A stretch of DNA of 53,078 bases from Bordetella parapertussis (GTDB lineage Bacteria; Pseudomonadota; Gammaproteobacteria; Burkholderiales; Burkholderiaceae_C): assembly GCA_945901125.1 (NCBI GenBank), contig CAMDKD010000017.1, forward strand, positions 1 to 53,078. Direction: 5' to 3'. A model generated the notes under the pieces. It saw nothing but the letters and a program-made list of their open reading frames with translations. It was not told the origin of the DNA and searched no databases. The translations under genes were made by a program, and so were the position numbers. Shown in pieces: positions 41,712 to 51,100 of this stretch. Position 1 is the first letter of the stretch; the number at the start of each line of letters is the position of its first letter.

Positions 41712-42141
41712 CCCAAGCCAGCCACAGGCTGAGGCAACCGTACAAAATTCAGTTATCGAATCGCCCTCGGAACCTCAGCCAGTTGCCCAACCTCAGAGAA
41801 CAAATATGATGGACATGATTTCCTCCAACGCCACCAAGCCCTCTATCCTTAGCGAGGGTTTCTCTTTCCGGGGTGAAATTTCCGCCAAAGGTGCCATACA
41901 CGTTGAAGGTTCGCTCAATGGCCAGGTTCAGGTCGACGAACTCACCATCGGTTCCCGCGGTCAGGTTGAAGGCGTGGTTACCTGTTCAAGTTTGCACATC
42001 AAGGGTAAATTTTCTGGCACAGCCACTTGCAGCGAACTCATCGTCACTTCCTCGGCATCGGTCGACGGACATGTGGTTTATCAAACCTTGTCAGTGCAAA
42101 AAGGTGCGTCCATCAAGGGCGAATTGTTGCTCGTCAAGTAA
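41680..42141 (+). CDS. Bactofilin, second copy with long N-terminal extension
   Basis: The 153-residue bactofilin has a Gln/Pro/Ser-rich, probably disordered N-terminus of about 55 residues. The beta-helix core follows (FSFRGEISAKGAIHVEGSLNG, TIGSRGQVEGVV, SLHIKGKFSG, SVDGHVVYQTLSVQKGASIKGELL). The core is clearly diverged from the first copy, so the two may copolymerise or form separate layers. The start lies 32 bases inside the peptidase gene, without a clear Shine-Dalgarno, suggesting coupled translation. Confidence 0.92.
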   Translation: MFNKSKTVTNNPSQPQAEATVQNSVIESPSEPQPVAQPQRTNMMDMISSNATKPSILSEGFSFRGEISAKGAIHVEGSLNGQVQVDELTIGSRGQVEGVVTCSSLHIKGKFSGTATCSELIVTSSASVDGHVVYQTLSVQKGASIKGELLLVK

Positions 42142-42162
42142 ATTTCAGCTCAAAGGCTTTGA

Positions 42163-42999
42163 ATGTCGGACATCTCTCAGATTGACGGTCAGGCCGTTCG
42201 ACTCCAACGTGAAACCTTGGGCTGGGCAACAACCGACCTGGCCACACTGGCTTGTTTATCCACCAAGCAAATCAAGCAAATTGAAGAAGGCGGCATCAGC
42301 GCTTTTTACAGCGAAAACGTGAAACTCACGGCAGCCCGCAAAGTGGCTGCGCTGTTGCAAATGACCGAGGCCCAGTTGTTCGGACAAGTGGCAGCCGCTG
42401 TGCTTGAAACCCCCGTGTCGATTACTCAAGAGCTTAGTCAGTCTGTTACTGAGACTGCTTCCATTTACTCAGTTCCAGACAAAGAACCGGTTGTTGAATC
42501 CCATCATGCCTCTTTGTCGCGCAGTGAGGCCTTGCACTTTTTGGCTCAACCGCCTGAAGACATTGATGCTCCTCATGAGCCGGTAGCGGTTGAACTTCCT
42601 GCCGAACCAATGCCCGTGGCGGCTGACGGCGTGCAAGCTACTAAGATGCAAATAGCGGAGCAAACTTCAGAGTCCGCTGAGCAGGAAACCGGTAGCAGCA
42701 ATTACATGTTCAAGATATTTGCCTTGTTCCTGGTGGCCTTGGCAGTTGCCGCCTTGTTGCGACCTAAGGCCGCTGAAGAAAAGGCTGAAGCTGCGATTCA
42801 GGAAAGCACAGCACCTGCGCCGCCTCCCATGCAACTGCCAGGCACCATCTCTGGCAATCCACCCGATGCAGCCGAAGTGCAGCCTGCGGTTGATGCGTCC
42901 GTGCCTGCGGTCGCTGCGGAAAAACCGGCTGCCCCCTTTAACGGCTCTGTTCCTGCGACTACTTCAGACAGTACAAACCCGGCAGCAGTTGGTAAATAA
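42163..42999 (+). CDS. RodZ-like protein: HTH domain, single membrane helix, periplasmic Pro/Ala tail
   Basis: The 278-residue protein has an N-terminal HTH of the HTH_25/RodZ kind (about residues 10-65, RLQRETLGWATTDLATLACL then KQIEEGGISAFYS). An acidic linker, one membrane helix (about 181-199) and a Pro/Ala-rich periplasmic tail follow. RodZ links the MreB cytoskeleton to the membrane. Here the partners would be the bactofilins and M23 peptidase encoded upstream. The periplasmic part is short and lacks a clear RodZ C-terminal domain, so this is a RodZ-like protein rather than rodZ itself. It ends the operon. Confidence 0.82.
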   Translation: MSDISQIDGQAVRLQRETLGWATTDLATLACLSTKQIKQIEEGGISAFYSENVKLTAARKVAALLQMTEAQLFGQVAAAVLETPVSITQELSQSVTETASIYSVPDKEPVVESHHASLSRSEALHFLAQPPEDIDAPHEPVAVELPAEPMPVAADGVQATKMQIAEQTSESAEQETGSSNYMFKIFALFLVALAVAALLRPKAAEEKAEAAIQESTAPAPPPMQLPGTISGNPPDAAEVQPAVDASVPAVAAEKPAAPFNGSVPATTSDSTNPAAVGK

Positions 43000-43004
43000 T
43001 TTCC

Positions 43005-44099
43005 CTAGTCAACCGCGCCCATGGCCAGCGCGGCTTGACGCGATTTCGCACTGTCTTCACCTGAAACTCCGCTCACAGGCCAGCCTGACAAGTGCGTATT
43101 AGCAATGTCTTGCAAACCTTGAATCCAGGCTGAGTTATCGTTCAGGCAGGCAATGTAATGAAACTCAGTGCCGCCGTCTTCAATGAATGCGGCTTTGACT
43201 TCCATGGCGATTTCTTCCAGCGTTTCCAGGCAGTCACAGACAAAGCCAGGACACACAATATCTATGGATTTGCAACCCTGTTTAGCCAATTCGCGCACAG
43301 TCGGTTCTGTGTAGGGTTCCAGCCATTTGGCTTTGCCAAACCGTGACTGGAAACACACCTTGTATTCGTCTTTTTTCAATTGCAATGCCTCTGCCAGAAG
43401 TCTTGCTGTTTTATGGCATTCGCAGTGGTAGGGGTCACCGAGTTTCAGCGTGCGTTCAGGCACGCCGTGAAAACTCATCACCAGTTGTTCACTGCGGCCG
43501 TTGGCAGCCCAATGCGCGCGAATGCTGTCGGCCAGCGCCTGTATATAGGCTGGGTGATCATGGTAGTGGTTGACAAAGCGAAACTCCGGCAGATAACGGG
43601 TTTGCAAGCCCCAGGTGTAGACCGCGTCAAACACGCTGGCTGTGGTCGTGGCGGAATATTGCGGGTAAGCAGGCAGCACCAGCACACGGTTCACGCCCTG
43701 GTCCTTTAACTCATTCAAAACTTCCAAAATCGAGGGCGAGCCATAGCGCATGGCATAGCGCACCTGAACCTGATTAGGGTCATACAAAGCTTGCAGTTTT
43801 TGGCTTTGCGTATCAGTCCAGACTTTGAGCGGCGAGCCCTCTGGGGTCCAGATACTGGCGTACTTGTGGGCGGACTTGGCCGGGCGAACCCGCAAAATGA
43901 TGCCGTGCAAAATCAACAGCCACAAAAAACGCGGTATTTCAACTACCCTGGGATCGCTTAAAAACTCCGCGAGATACCGGCGTAAGGCCGCAGCAGTGGG
44001 GGCTTGCGGTGTACCGAGGTTGCAGTAAATGATGGCTGTTTTGGCAGGCTGGCCGTGGCTGTAAGCTGGTTCGGCGGCAAATCTAGGGGTCGAGGTCAT
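43005..44099 (-). CDS. hemH: Ferrochelatase
   Basis: The 364-residue enzyme inserts Fe2+ into protoporphyrin IX. Conserved parts are IIYCNLGTPQAP, RYAMRYGSPSI, the catalytic-His segment VMSFHGVPERTLKLGDPYH and CPGFVCDCLETLEEI. Its ATG overlaps the hpnE stop (ATGA), so it is co-translated at the end of the hpnCDE operon, an unusual pairing of heme and squalene genes. It converges on the RodZ-like gene with five bases between. Confidence 0.97.
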   Translation of the reverse strand: MTSTPRFAAEPAYSHGQPAKTAIIYCNLGTPQAPTAAALRRYLAEFLSDPRVVEIPRFLWLLILHGIILRVRPAKSAHKYASIWTPEGSPLKVWTDTQSQKLQALYDPNQVQVRYAMRYGSPSILEVLNELKDQGVNRVLVLPAYPQYSATTTASVFDAVYTWGLQTRYLPEFRFVNHYHDHPAYIQALADSIRAHWAANGRSEQLVMSFHGVPERTLKLGDPYHCECHKTARLLAEALQLKKDEYKVCFQSRFGKAKWLEPYTEPTVRELAKQGCKSIDIVCPGFVCDCLETLEEIAMEVKAAFIEDGGTEFHYIACLNDNSAWIQGLQDIANTHLSGWPVSGVSGEDSAKSRQAALAMGAVD

Positions 44100-45352
44100 A
44101 AGGTATTTTCCCTCATATGCAAACCCTTTAGCAAAGCCACTGCTTGAATGCCTGATCTGACTGCGGCTTCCAGGGTGGACGGGTAAGGTCCTTGCACGTA
44201 ATCACCGCAAGCCACAACTTGGTCGCTCGGCTGTGCCGAGGGTCTGTCCACATCAGGTGTGCAGGCAAAGGCGGCGCGTTTTTCCAGCACAGCAAACAAG
44301 ACTGTCGCCTGCGGCAAACCCAGTTGCTCGCGCGCTTGTGCTAAAACCGCTTGGCTGATCTGCTCTCTGTCGCCCATACTGGCGCTGACCACCATGGCAA
44401 TCACGCCTTGCATGGCCGGATCACGGCTCAGCTTGGCTTTGTCAAAAGCGAACTGCGCCGGTGCCAACTCACTGCTGCGCAATGCCATGACTGGGTAAGG
44501 CCAATCCACTTTTGCATGTGCTTGTAAATAGACAGTGGCAATGGCCGTGTGTTGCAGCGCGGCGGCCTGCGCTGACCAGGCAGGGTTGATTGACTGCATC
44601 AAACGCGCCGCTTCCCAAGGCGGGCAGGCCAGTACGACAGGGGATGACAAGTACAGCGACAGATCTTCAACATAGTGACCGGTCGCCACTTCGGCCCCGC
44701 GCTGCTTCAGCCATTGAACGGCTGCGTCCGGCAACAAGCTGCTTTGATCAGTACAAGGAATCAACATGTCGCTGCTGCCGGCACCACCGAGCATTGCGTC
44801 CTGCAACACCCGCAAAAAAACTTGGGCGCTGGCTTGTGCGGGCGGCAGATTTAACGCTGACACGCACAAAGGTTCGATCATCAATTCCATGACGGCAGCC
44901 GGCAAACCACGGCATAACTCAGCCACGCTCATACCGGCGGGACATTCAAAATGCTGTTGCTGCCATTGAATGGCTCGGCGTATCAAGCTCCATTTATCGG
45001 CCCAGGTCCAGCCGTGTGCGCTGACAATGCCACCCAGCACATTCAAGGGCGCGGGCAAAGCAGGCAGTCGCAGACCGTCACCGTCCGGTGTGCGTAAAGT
45101 CAAGGGCATGCGCCATAAATGCTTGTCTGTGTCCACGCCGACCAGCTTCATCAAGGCTAGCGTGTCCCGGTAAGCGCCGATCAGAATATGTTGTCCGTTG
45201 TCCAGCGCCAGGCCCTGGTGTGTGATGCGGCGCGCCCGCCCGCCGGTCTGCGGTGCGGCTTCCAGCAGGCGTACCTGCCAGCCCGAGTTCACCGCGTGGA
45301 CCGCGGCCGACAGTCCGGCCCAGCCGCCGCCGATGATGGTGACCTGGTTCAA
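44096..45352 (-). CDS. hpnE: Hydroxysqualene dehydroxylase HpnE
   Basis: The 418-residue FAD amine-oxidase-fold protein has the dinucleotide motif IIGGGWAGLSAAVHA and GGRARRITHQGLALDNGQHILIGAY. It reduces hydroxysqualene to squalene, the last step of the three-enzyme route. The start is TTG at 45352: it overlaps the hpnD stop in TTGA, has GGGGCG upstream and no other start codon lies nearby in frame. Confidence 0.93.
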   Translation of the reverse strand: MNQVTIIGGGWAGLSAAVHAVNSGWQVRLLEAAPQTGGRARRITHQGLALDNGQHILIGAYRDTLALMKLVGVDTDKHLWRMPLTLRTPDGDGLRLPALPAPLNVLGGIVSAHGWTWADKWSLIRRAIQWQQQHFECPAGMSVAELCRGLPAAVMELMIEPLCVSALNLPPAQASAQVFLRVLQDAMLGGAGSSDMLIPCTDQSSLLPDAAVQWLKQRGAEVATGHYVEDLSLYLSSPVVLACPPWEAARLMQSINPAWSAQAAALQHTAIATVYLQAHAKVDWPYPVMALRSSELAPAQFAFDKAKLSRDPAMQGVIAMVVSASMGDREQISQAVLAQAREQLGLPQATVLFAVLEKRAAFACTPDVDRPSAQPSDQVVACGDYVQGPYPSTLEAAVRSGIQAVALLKGLHMRENTL

Positions 45353-46188
45353 AAACGCCCCAGCGCCTGCATCTTCCAGGCCAGCCAGAGTTTGCGCACC
45401 GGCGTCAGCGACACACGCTGGTTCAGCACCGGAAACTGTGCAGCTTGAATTTCATGCAATAGCGTGCGGTAAATGCTTGCCATCATCAGGCCGGGTTTCT
45501 GGCTGCGCCAATCCCCGGCCGGCAACATGGCCAGGGCTTGCTCGTACAAGCCCAATGCGCGCTCAGCCTGAAAACGCATCAATGCTTGAAAAGCCGGTGA
45601 ATCACGGCGTTGCAACACATCAGCTGCTGTGACTTCGAACTGCTGCAACTCCTGCACCGGCAGGTAAATGCGGCCGCGCAAAGCATCTTCACCGACATCG
45701 CGGATGATGTTGGTCATCTGAAAAGCCAAACCCAGCGTGTGTGCGTAAGCGGTGGTCTGCGCCTGTGTCTGGCCGAATATGCGCGCTGCCACTTCGCCCA
45801 CCACACCTGCCACCAGATGGCAATAGGTTTGCAGGCCGGTGAAGTCAAGGTAGCGTGTTTGCCGCAAATCCATGTCGCAGCCCTGTATCACTTGCTGCAA
45901 ATGGTCTTCGGTGATGCCGAAGTCTTGCGTCAGCGGCAGCAAAGCCTGCATCACCGGGTGCTGTGCCTGTCCGGCAAAGCTGCGCGCGACTTCGAGCCGC
46001 CACCATTGCAGTTTTTGGGCGGCGACACCGGCATCCTGTACTTCGTCGACCACATCGTCGACTTCGCGGCAGAACGCATAAAAAGCAGTGATGGCCGCAC
46101 GTTTGCGCGGCGGTAAAAAGAGAAAAGCGTAATAAAAGCTGCTGCCTGAGCCCGCGGCCTTATCCTGTACGTATTGCTGAGGTGTCAT
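45349..46188 (-). CDS. hpnD: Presqualene diphosphate synthase HpnD
   Basis: The 279-residue prenyl-condensing enzyme has the aspartate-rich motifs FCREVDDVVDE and NIIRDVGEDALRGRIYLP, and SFYYAFLFLPPRKR near the start. It condenses two farnesyl diphosphates to presqualene diphosphate. The start at ATG 46188 places the family N-terminus correctly (MTPQQYVQDKAAGSGSSFYY); an upstream in-frame start at 46260 would overlap hpnC. Confidence 0.93.
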   Translation of the reverse strand: MTPQQYVQDKAAGSGSSFYYAFLFLPPRKRAAITAFYAFCREVDDVVDEVQDAGVAAQKLQWWRLEVARSFAGQAQHPVMQALLPLTQDFGITEDHLQQVIQGCDMDLRQTRYLDFTGLQTYCHLVAGVVGEVAARIFGQTQAQTTAYAHTLGLAFQMTNIIRDVGEDALRGRIYLPVQELQQFEVTAADVLQRRDSPAFQALMRFQAERALGLYEQALAMLPAGDWRSQKPGLMMASIYRTLLHEIQAAQFPVLNQRVSLTPVRKLWLAWKMQALGRF

Positions 46189-46229
46189 GGTCAGGATTGT
46201 GACATTGCAGGCAGATAAAACAGCGTTTT

Positions 46230-47003
46230 TTAGGGTTTTTGCATACGCAGACTGCGCCACAACATCAGCACAAAGTCAAAGGCATACAAGCGTGGCCGCT
46301 GGCGGGTGGTATCTGTGCGTTCAATTTTGTCCAGGATACGCAAACCGCCTTGCACCACCAGGCGAAGTTCCCAGCCCGCGCGTCCCGGTACCTGGTGCAC
46401 CAGCGCAGCACCTTGCTCCATCAATTGCCGGGCATATGCAATCTCTTCGCGCAACACGGCCTGTTGCGGCAGGTAAAGCCGGCCCCGGGGAATATCCACG
46501 CTCAAATCCTGCCAGAAATTGATCAGTTGCAAGGCTGTGCAAACCGCATCGCTGTGCGCCAATGCCTGCGTGGAAGTGATGCCGTACAAATGCAATAACA
46601 AGCGCCCGATCGGGTTGGCCGAGCGGCTGCAATAGGCCAGCAGTTCTGCGCGGTCGGCATAGCGGCGCTGATCCCGGGTGTAGACCACGTCTTGTTCAAA
46701 CGCGTCCAACAAAGCCAGCAACAAATCCAGCGGCAGCGCAAATACCTGGATTTGTTGCTGTAAAGGGCGCAACACATGAGCCCAGTCGGCGCTGACAAAG
46801 CCCGGGTTACCGGTTTGCGCCAGCAAATCCCTGCGCATGCTTTGCAGACTGTTCAGGCGACTGGCGGCAGGCGCGTCACCTTCATCGGCGATGTCGTCCG
46901 CGGTACGGGCAAAGTGGTAGATGGCCACGATAGGCGCACGCAAATGCGGCGGACACAACAGTGAAGCAACCGGAAAGTTCTCGTAGTGATTGACAGATGA
47001 CAT
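46230..47003 (-). CDS. hpnC: Hydroxysqualene synthase HpnC
   Basis: The 257-residue prenyl-transferase relative begins with SVNHYENFPVASLLCPPHLR, typical of HpnC, and carries ARTADDIADEGD and INFWQDLSVDIPRGRLYLP. It converts presqualene diphosphate to hydroxysqualene. It is the first gene of hpnC-hpnD-hpnE-hemH and is divergent from the RND operon, sharing a 91-base promoter region. No hopene cyclase is in the window, so the fate of squalene is not visible. Confidence 0.93.
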   Translation of the reverse strand: MSSVNHYENFPVASLLCPPHLRAPIVAIYHFARTADDIADEGDAPAASRLNSLQSMRRDLLAQTGNPGFVSADWAHVLRPLQQQIQVFALPLDLLLALLDAFEQDVVYTRDQRRYADRAELLAYCSRSANPIGRLLLHLYGITSTQALAHSDAVCTALQLINFWQDLSVDIPRGRLYLPQQAVLREEIAYARQLMEQGAALVHQVPGRAGWELRLVVQGGLRILDKIERTDTTRQRPRLYAFDFVLMLWRSLRMQKP

Positions 47004-47020
47004 GGTCTTTGTATTGTCAC

Positions 47021-47049
47021 TTGACAGTGCAGGTATTCAGAATTAGATT
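47021..47049 (+). promoter_or_regulatory. Promoter of the RND efflux operon
   Basis: Perfect TTGACA (47021-47026), an exact 17-base spacer and TAGATT (47044-47049) point at the gene at 47095. Confidence 0.7.
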
Positions 47050-47063
47050 ACTAACCAGTCAGT
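47050..47063. promoter_or_regulatory. Palindromic operator (TetR-style) at the RND transcription start
   Basis: ACTAAC-CA-GTCAGT: the half-sites agree in five of six positions by inverted symmetry. It touches the -10 box and covers the expected start point, the right place for a repressor of an efflux operon. No regulator gene is adjacent. Confidence 0.5.
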
Positions 47064-47094
47064 CATTAATATAATTCACCTTCAGGTCAGCCCC

Positions 47095-48174
47095 ATGTTT
47101 TGTCGTTCTCAAGTCTTTTTCATCGCCATCGCCGCAGGCTTGGCCGCTTGTTCACCCGCACCCGACATACAGGCGCCGGTCAGAGCAGTCAAGGTGTTAG
47201 AGGTGAGCAAATCCACACTTACTAACGATTCTGAATTTGCCGGGGAAGTGCTTGCCAGGGTCGAATCCCGGCTGGGTATGCGCGTCGGCGGCAAGCTGAC
47301 GGCTCGCCATGTGGAGCTCGGGCAGCGGGTCAAAGCCGGTCAACTGTTGGCAGAAATCGATGCCCAGGATTACCGTTTGTCGGTTGACAACGCCCGCGCG
47401 CAACTGAATGCAGCGCAAACCAATCACGATTTAGCCGCGGCTGATTTCAAGCGTTACAAGGAATTGCGCGACAAAGACTTCATCAGCGGTGCCGAACTCG
47501 AACGCCGCGAAACCGTTCTCAAGTCGGCGCAAGCGCAGCTCGATCAGGCCCGTGCGCAACTCTCCGGCCAGGGCAACCAATTGAGCTACAGCAAATTGTT
47601 CGCAGACAAAGCCGGTGTGATCACCGGCTTGGATGCTGAAGTCGGGCAGGTGGTCAGCGCCGGCATGACTGTCATGCGTCTGGCGCAAGACGGCCCGCGC
47701 GATGTGGTGTTTGCCGTGCCTGAGGACAAAGTGGCTGCTGTCAGGCAAGGCCAATCGGTCAAGGTCAAGCTTTGGGGCAGCGCGCAATCGCTTTCTGCCA
47801 AGGTGAATGAAATTGCCGCCAGCGCAGACCCGGTGACCCGTACTTTTGCCGTCAAGGCGGCGCTGGATGATCTGAAGATACCGCTGGGCACAACTGCGAC
47901 GGTGTTTTTGAGTTCGACGTCCACAGGCCTTGAGGCGATGACTTTGCCCACCTCGGCCGTGTGGCAGGCAGCAGGCAAATCCAGCGTCTGGATTGTCGAC
48001 CCGGCCAGCATGAAAGTGCGTTCGCAACCGGTACAGATCAGCGCTGTGCATGACAACCTGGTCGTGATCAGCAGCGGCCTGGAACCAGGCCAGCAAGTCG
48101 TGACCGCCGGTGTGCATGTCTTATCCGCCGGTCAAAAGGTCACGTATTTCAAAGCAGCCGGTGAGCAGCCATGA
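47095..48174 (+). CDS. RND efflux periplasmic adaptor (membrane fusion lipoprotein)
   Basis: The 359-residue protein has a lipoprotein signal (GLAACSPA), then the lipoyl-like half-motifs (LGMRVGGKLTARHVELGQRVKAGQLLAEIDAQDY and the returning GVITGLDAEVGQVVSAGMTVM) flanking an alpha-helical hairpin (about 95-150). Beta-barrel and membrane-proximal domains end it. It bridges the inner-membrane pump to an outer-membrane channel. It overlaps the pump gene by ATGA. CAGGTCAG precedes the ATG. Confidence 0.94.
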   Translation: MFCRSQVFFIAIAAGLAACSPAPDIQAPVRAVKVLEVSKSTLTNDSEFAGEVLARVESRLGMRVGGKLTARHVELGQRVKAGQLLAEIDAQDYRLSVDNARAQLNAAQTNHDLAAADFKRYKELRDKDFISGAELERRETVLKSAQAQLDQARAQLSGQGNQLSYSKLFADKAGVITGLDAEVGQVVSAGMTVMRLAQDGPRDVVFAVPEDKVAAVRQGQSVKVKLWGSAQSLSAKVNEIAASADPVTRTFAVKAALDDLKIPLGTTATVFLSSTSTGLEAMTLPTSAVWQAAGKSSVWIVDPASMKVRSQPVQISAVHDNLVVISSGLEPGQQVVTAGVHVLSAGQKVTYFKAAGEQP

Positions 48175-51100
48175 AACAAAAAAACGGCGCAGCCGGTGGT
48201 TTCAATCTGTCTGAATGGGCGCTGAACCACCGTGCCTTCACCCGCTATCTGATGGTGGTTTTGCTGTTGCTGGGCATAGCTGCGTATTTCCAACTCGGTC
48301 AGGACGAGGACCCGCCATTTACTTTTCGCATCATGGTGGTTCGCACTTACTGGCCGGGAGCGACAGCGCAACAAGTCGCCGAGCAGGTCACCGACAAGCT
48401 TGAGCGCACTTTGCAGGAGGCGCCTTATGCCGACAAGATCAACAGCTATTCCAAGCCCGGTGAATCTCAAATCATTTTCGAAATCAAGGACTATTCCAAG
48501 CCCGGCGAAGTGGCAGATGTCTGGTACACGGTGCGTAAAAAAATTGGCGATATGCGCCAAACCTTGCCGCAAGGTGTGCAAGGACCGTTCTTCAATGACG
48601 AGTTCGGCGATGTCTTTGGCGTTATTTACGCATTACAAGCAGAAGGCTTTAGCCTGGCCGAGTTGAAAGACATTGCCGACGACGCACGCCAGAAATTGCT
48701 GCGCGTCAAAGATGTGTCCAAGGTCGAACTCTTCGGCGTACAGGATGAAAAAATTTATATTGAAATACCGCAGAAAAAACTCGCCCAGCTAGGCTTGGAC
48801 TTGAATGCGGTGATTGCGCCGTTGGGTCAGCAAAACGCAGTCGAAAGCGCCGGCAGTTTGCAAACGACACAGGACGTGATTCAGATCCGGGTCGACGGTC
48901 AGTTTGAAGCCGTGTCGCGTTTGCGCGCCATGCCGATTCGTGGTGCTTCAGGCCGGCACATCAAGCTGGGTGACATCGCTACCATCACCCGCGGTTACGT
49001 CGATCCAGCCGACGTGAAGGTGCGCTTTCAAGGCCAGCAAGTGATTGCGCTTGGCGTGTCCATGACCAAGGGCGGCGACATCATCAACCTCGGCCATTCG
49101 CTGGAGCAGACGGTGGCTGGTTTGCAGGCATCTTTACCCGCAGGCGTCAAACTCAGCAATTTGCAAAACCAGCCGCAGGCGGTCAGCAGCTCGGTGGGCG
49201 AATTCATCGCTGTGTTGATAGAAGCCGTGTTGATTGTGTTGATCGTCAGTTTCGTGTCGCTGGGCTGGCACAAAGGAGGGCGCTTCGGCTGGTACATAGA
49301 CATGCGCCCGGGGCTGGTGGTGGGCATCACCATTCCGCTGGTGCTGGCCATGACCTTTTTGGGCATGTATTACCTCGGCATAGGCTTGCACAAAATTTCG
49401 CTGGGCTCGCTCATTATTTCTCTGGGATTGCTGGTCGATGACGCCATCATTGCGGTGGAAATGATGGTGCGCAAAATGGAAGAAGGCTTTGACAAAGTGC
49501 GTGCCGCCACGTTTGCTTACGAAGTCACCGCCATGCCCATGCTGACCGGCACCTTGATCACCGCAGCCGGTTTTTTGCCCATTGGTCTGGCCAAGTCGGT
49601 CACCGGCGAGTACACCTTTGCGATTTTTGCAGTGACAGTGCTGGCCTTGCTGCTGAGTTGGTGGGTTTCCGTGTTCTTTGTGCCGTTGCTAGGTGTCTGG
49701 TTGTTGAAAGTCAAGCCGCAACCCGTTGCACACCATTCACAGGAATTATTTGATTCGGGTTTTTACAAGGGGTTCAGGCGACTGGTTAACGCCTGTGTCA
49801 AACACCGCTGGCTCACCATTGCCGCCACACTGTTGATTTTTGCTGCCGGCATTTTCGGCATGGGCAAGGTGCAGCAACAGTTTTTCCCCGATTCCAGCCG
49901 CCCAGAAATCATGATGGAAATCTGGTTCCCCGAGGGCACATCCCTACAGGCCAATGAAGCGCTCAGCAAACAAGTTGAAAAAAGAATGCTGGCGCTCAAA
50001 GGCGTGGACTCCGTCAGCTTGTGGATAGGCTCGGGCGTGCCACGTTTTTACCTGCCGCTGGACCAGGTATTGCCGCAGACGAATGTGTCCCAGTTCATCA
50101 TCCTGCCCAAGGACTTGGCCACCCGCGAATCGATGCGATTGGCTTTGCCGGGCTTGATGGCCAAAGAATTTCCTGAGGTTAATGCCCGGATTAAGTTGTT
50201 ACCCAACGGCCCGCCGGTGGCTTACCCGGTGCAATTCCGCGTCTCCGGTCCCGATCCGCTGGTGTTGCGTCAACGAGCTGACGAGGTCAAAGCCGCCATG
50301 CGCGAAAACAGCAACACGCGCCAGGTGAACGACAACTGGAATGAATCCGTCAAAGTGCTGCGCTTCGAAGTGGACCAGGACAAGGCCCGCGCTTTGGGCG
50401 TCACCAGCCAGTCGATTGCGCAGGCTTTGCGCATGCTTCTCAGCGGCAATACGGTGGGTCAATACCGCGAAGGCGATAAATTGATTGACATCGTCTTGCG
50501 TCAACCCTTGAGCGAGCGTCAGACCATGTCTGACCTGGGCAATGCTTATGTGCCAACCACGAGTGGCAAGCCTGTGCCTTTGCTGCAAATCGCAAAGCCC
50601 GTGTTTGACTGGGAACCCGGCGTGATGTGGCGACTCAACCGCAATTACGCCATCACTGCACAGTGCGACATCACCGAGGGTTTGCAGGGCGCCACGGTCA
50701 CCGGTCAGCTATTGCCCGCCATGAAAGCTTTGCAAGCCAAATGGGCGCAACAAGGTTTATCTGCTTACACCATCAGCGTAGCCGGTGCGGTCGAGGAGAG
50801 TGCCAAAGGTTCGTCATCGATTGCCGCCGGTGTGCCGCTGATGCTGTTCGTCACGTTTACCTTGTTGATGATTCAGTTGCAAAGTTTCAGCCGCGCTGTG
50901 CTGGTGTTTTTGACCGGACCCATGGGCATCGCGGGTGTGGCCATGTCGCTGTTGGTGTTGAACAGGCCATTCGGCTTCGTCGCCTTGCTGGGGGTTATCG
51001 CACTGATGGGCATGATTCAGCGCAATTCGGTGATCTTGATTGACCAGATCGAGCAGGATCGCGCGCGCGGCGTGCCGGCCTGGGACGCGATTGTCGAGTC

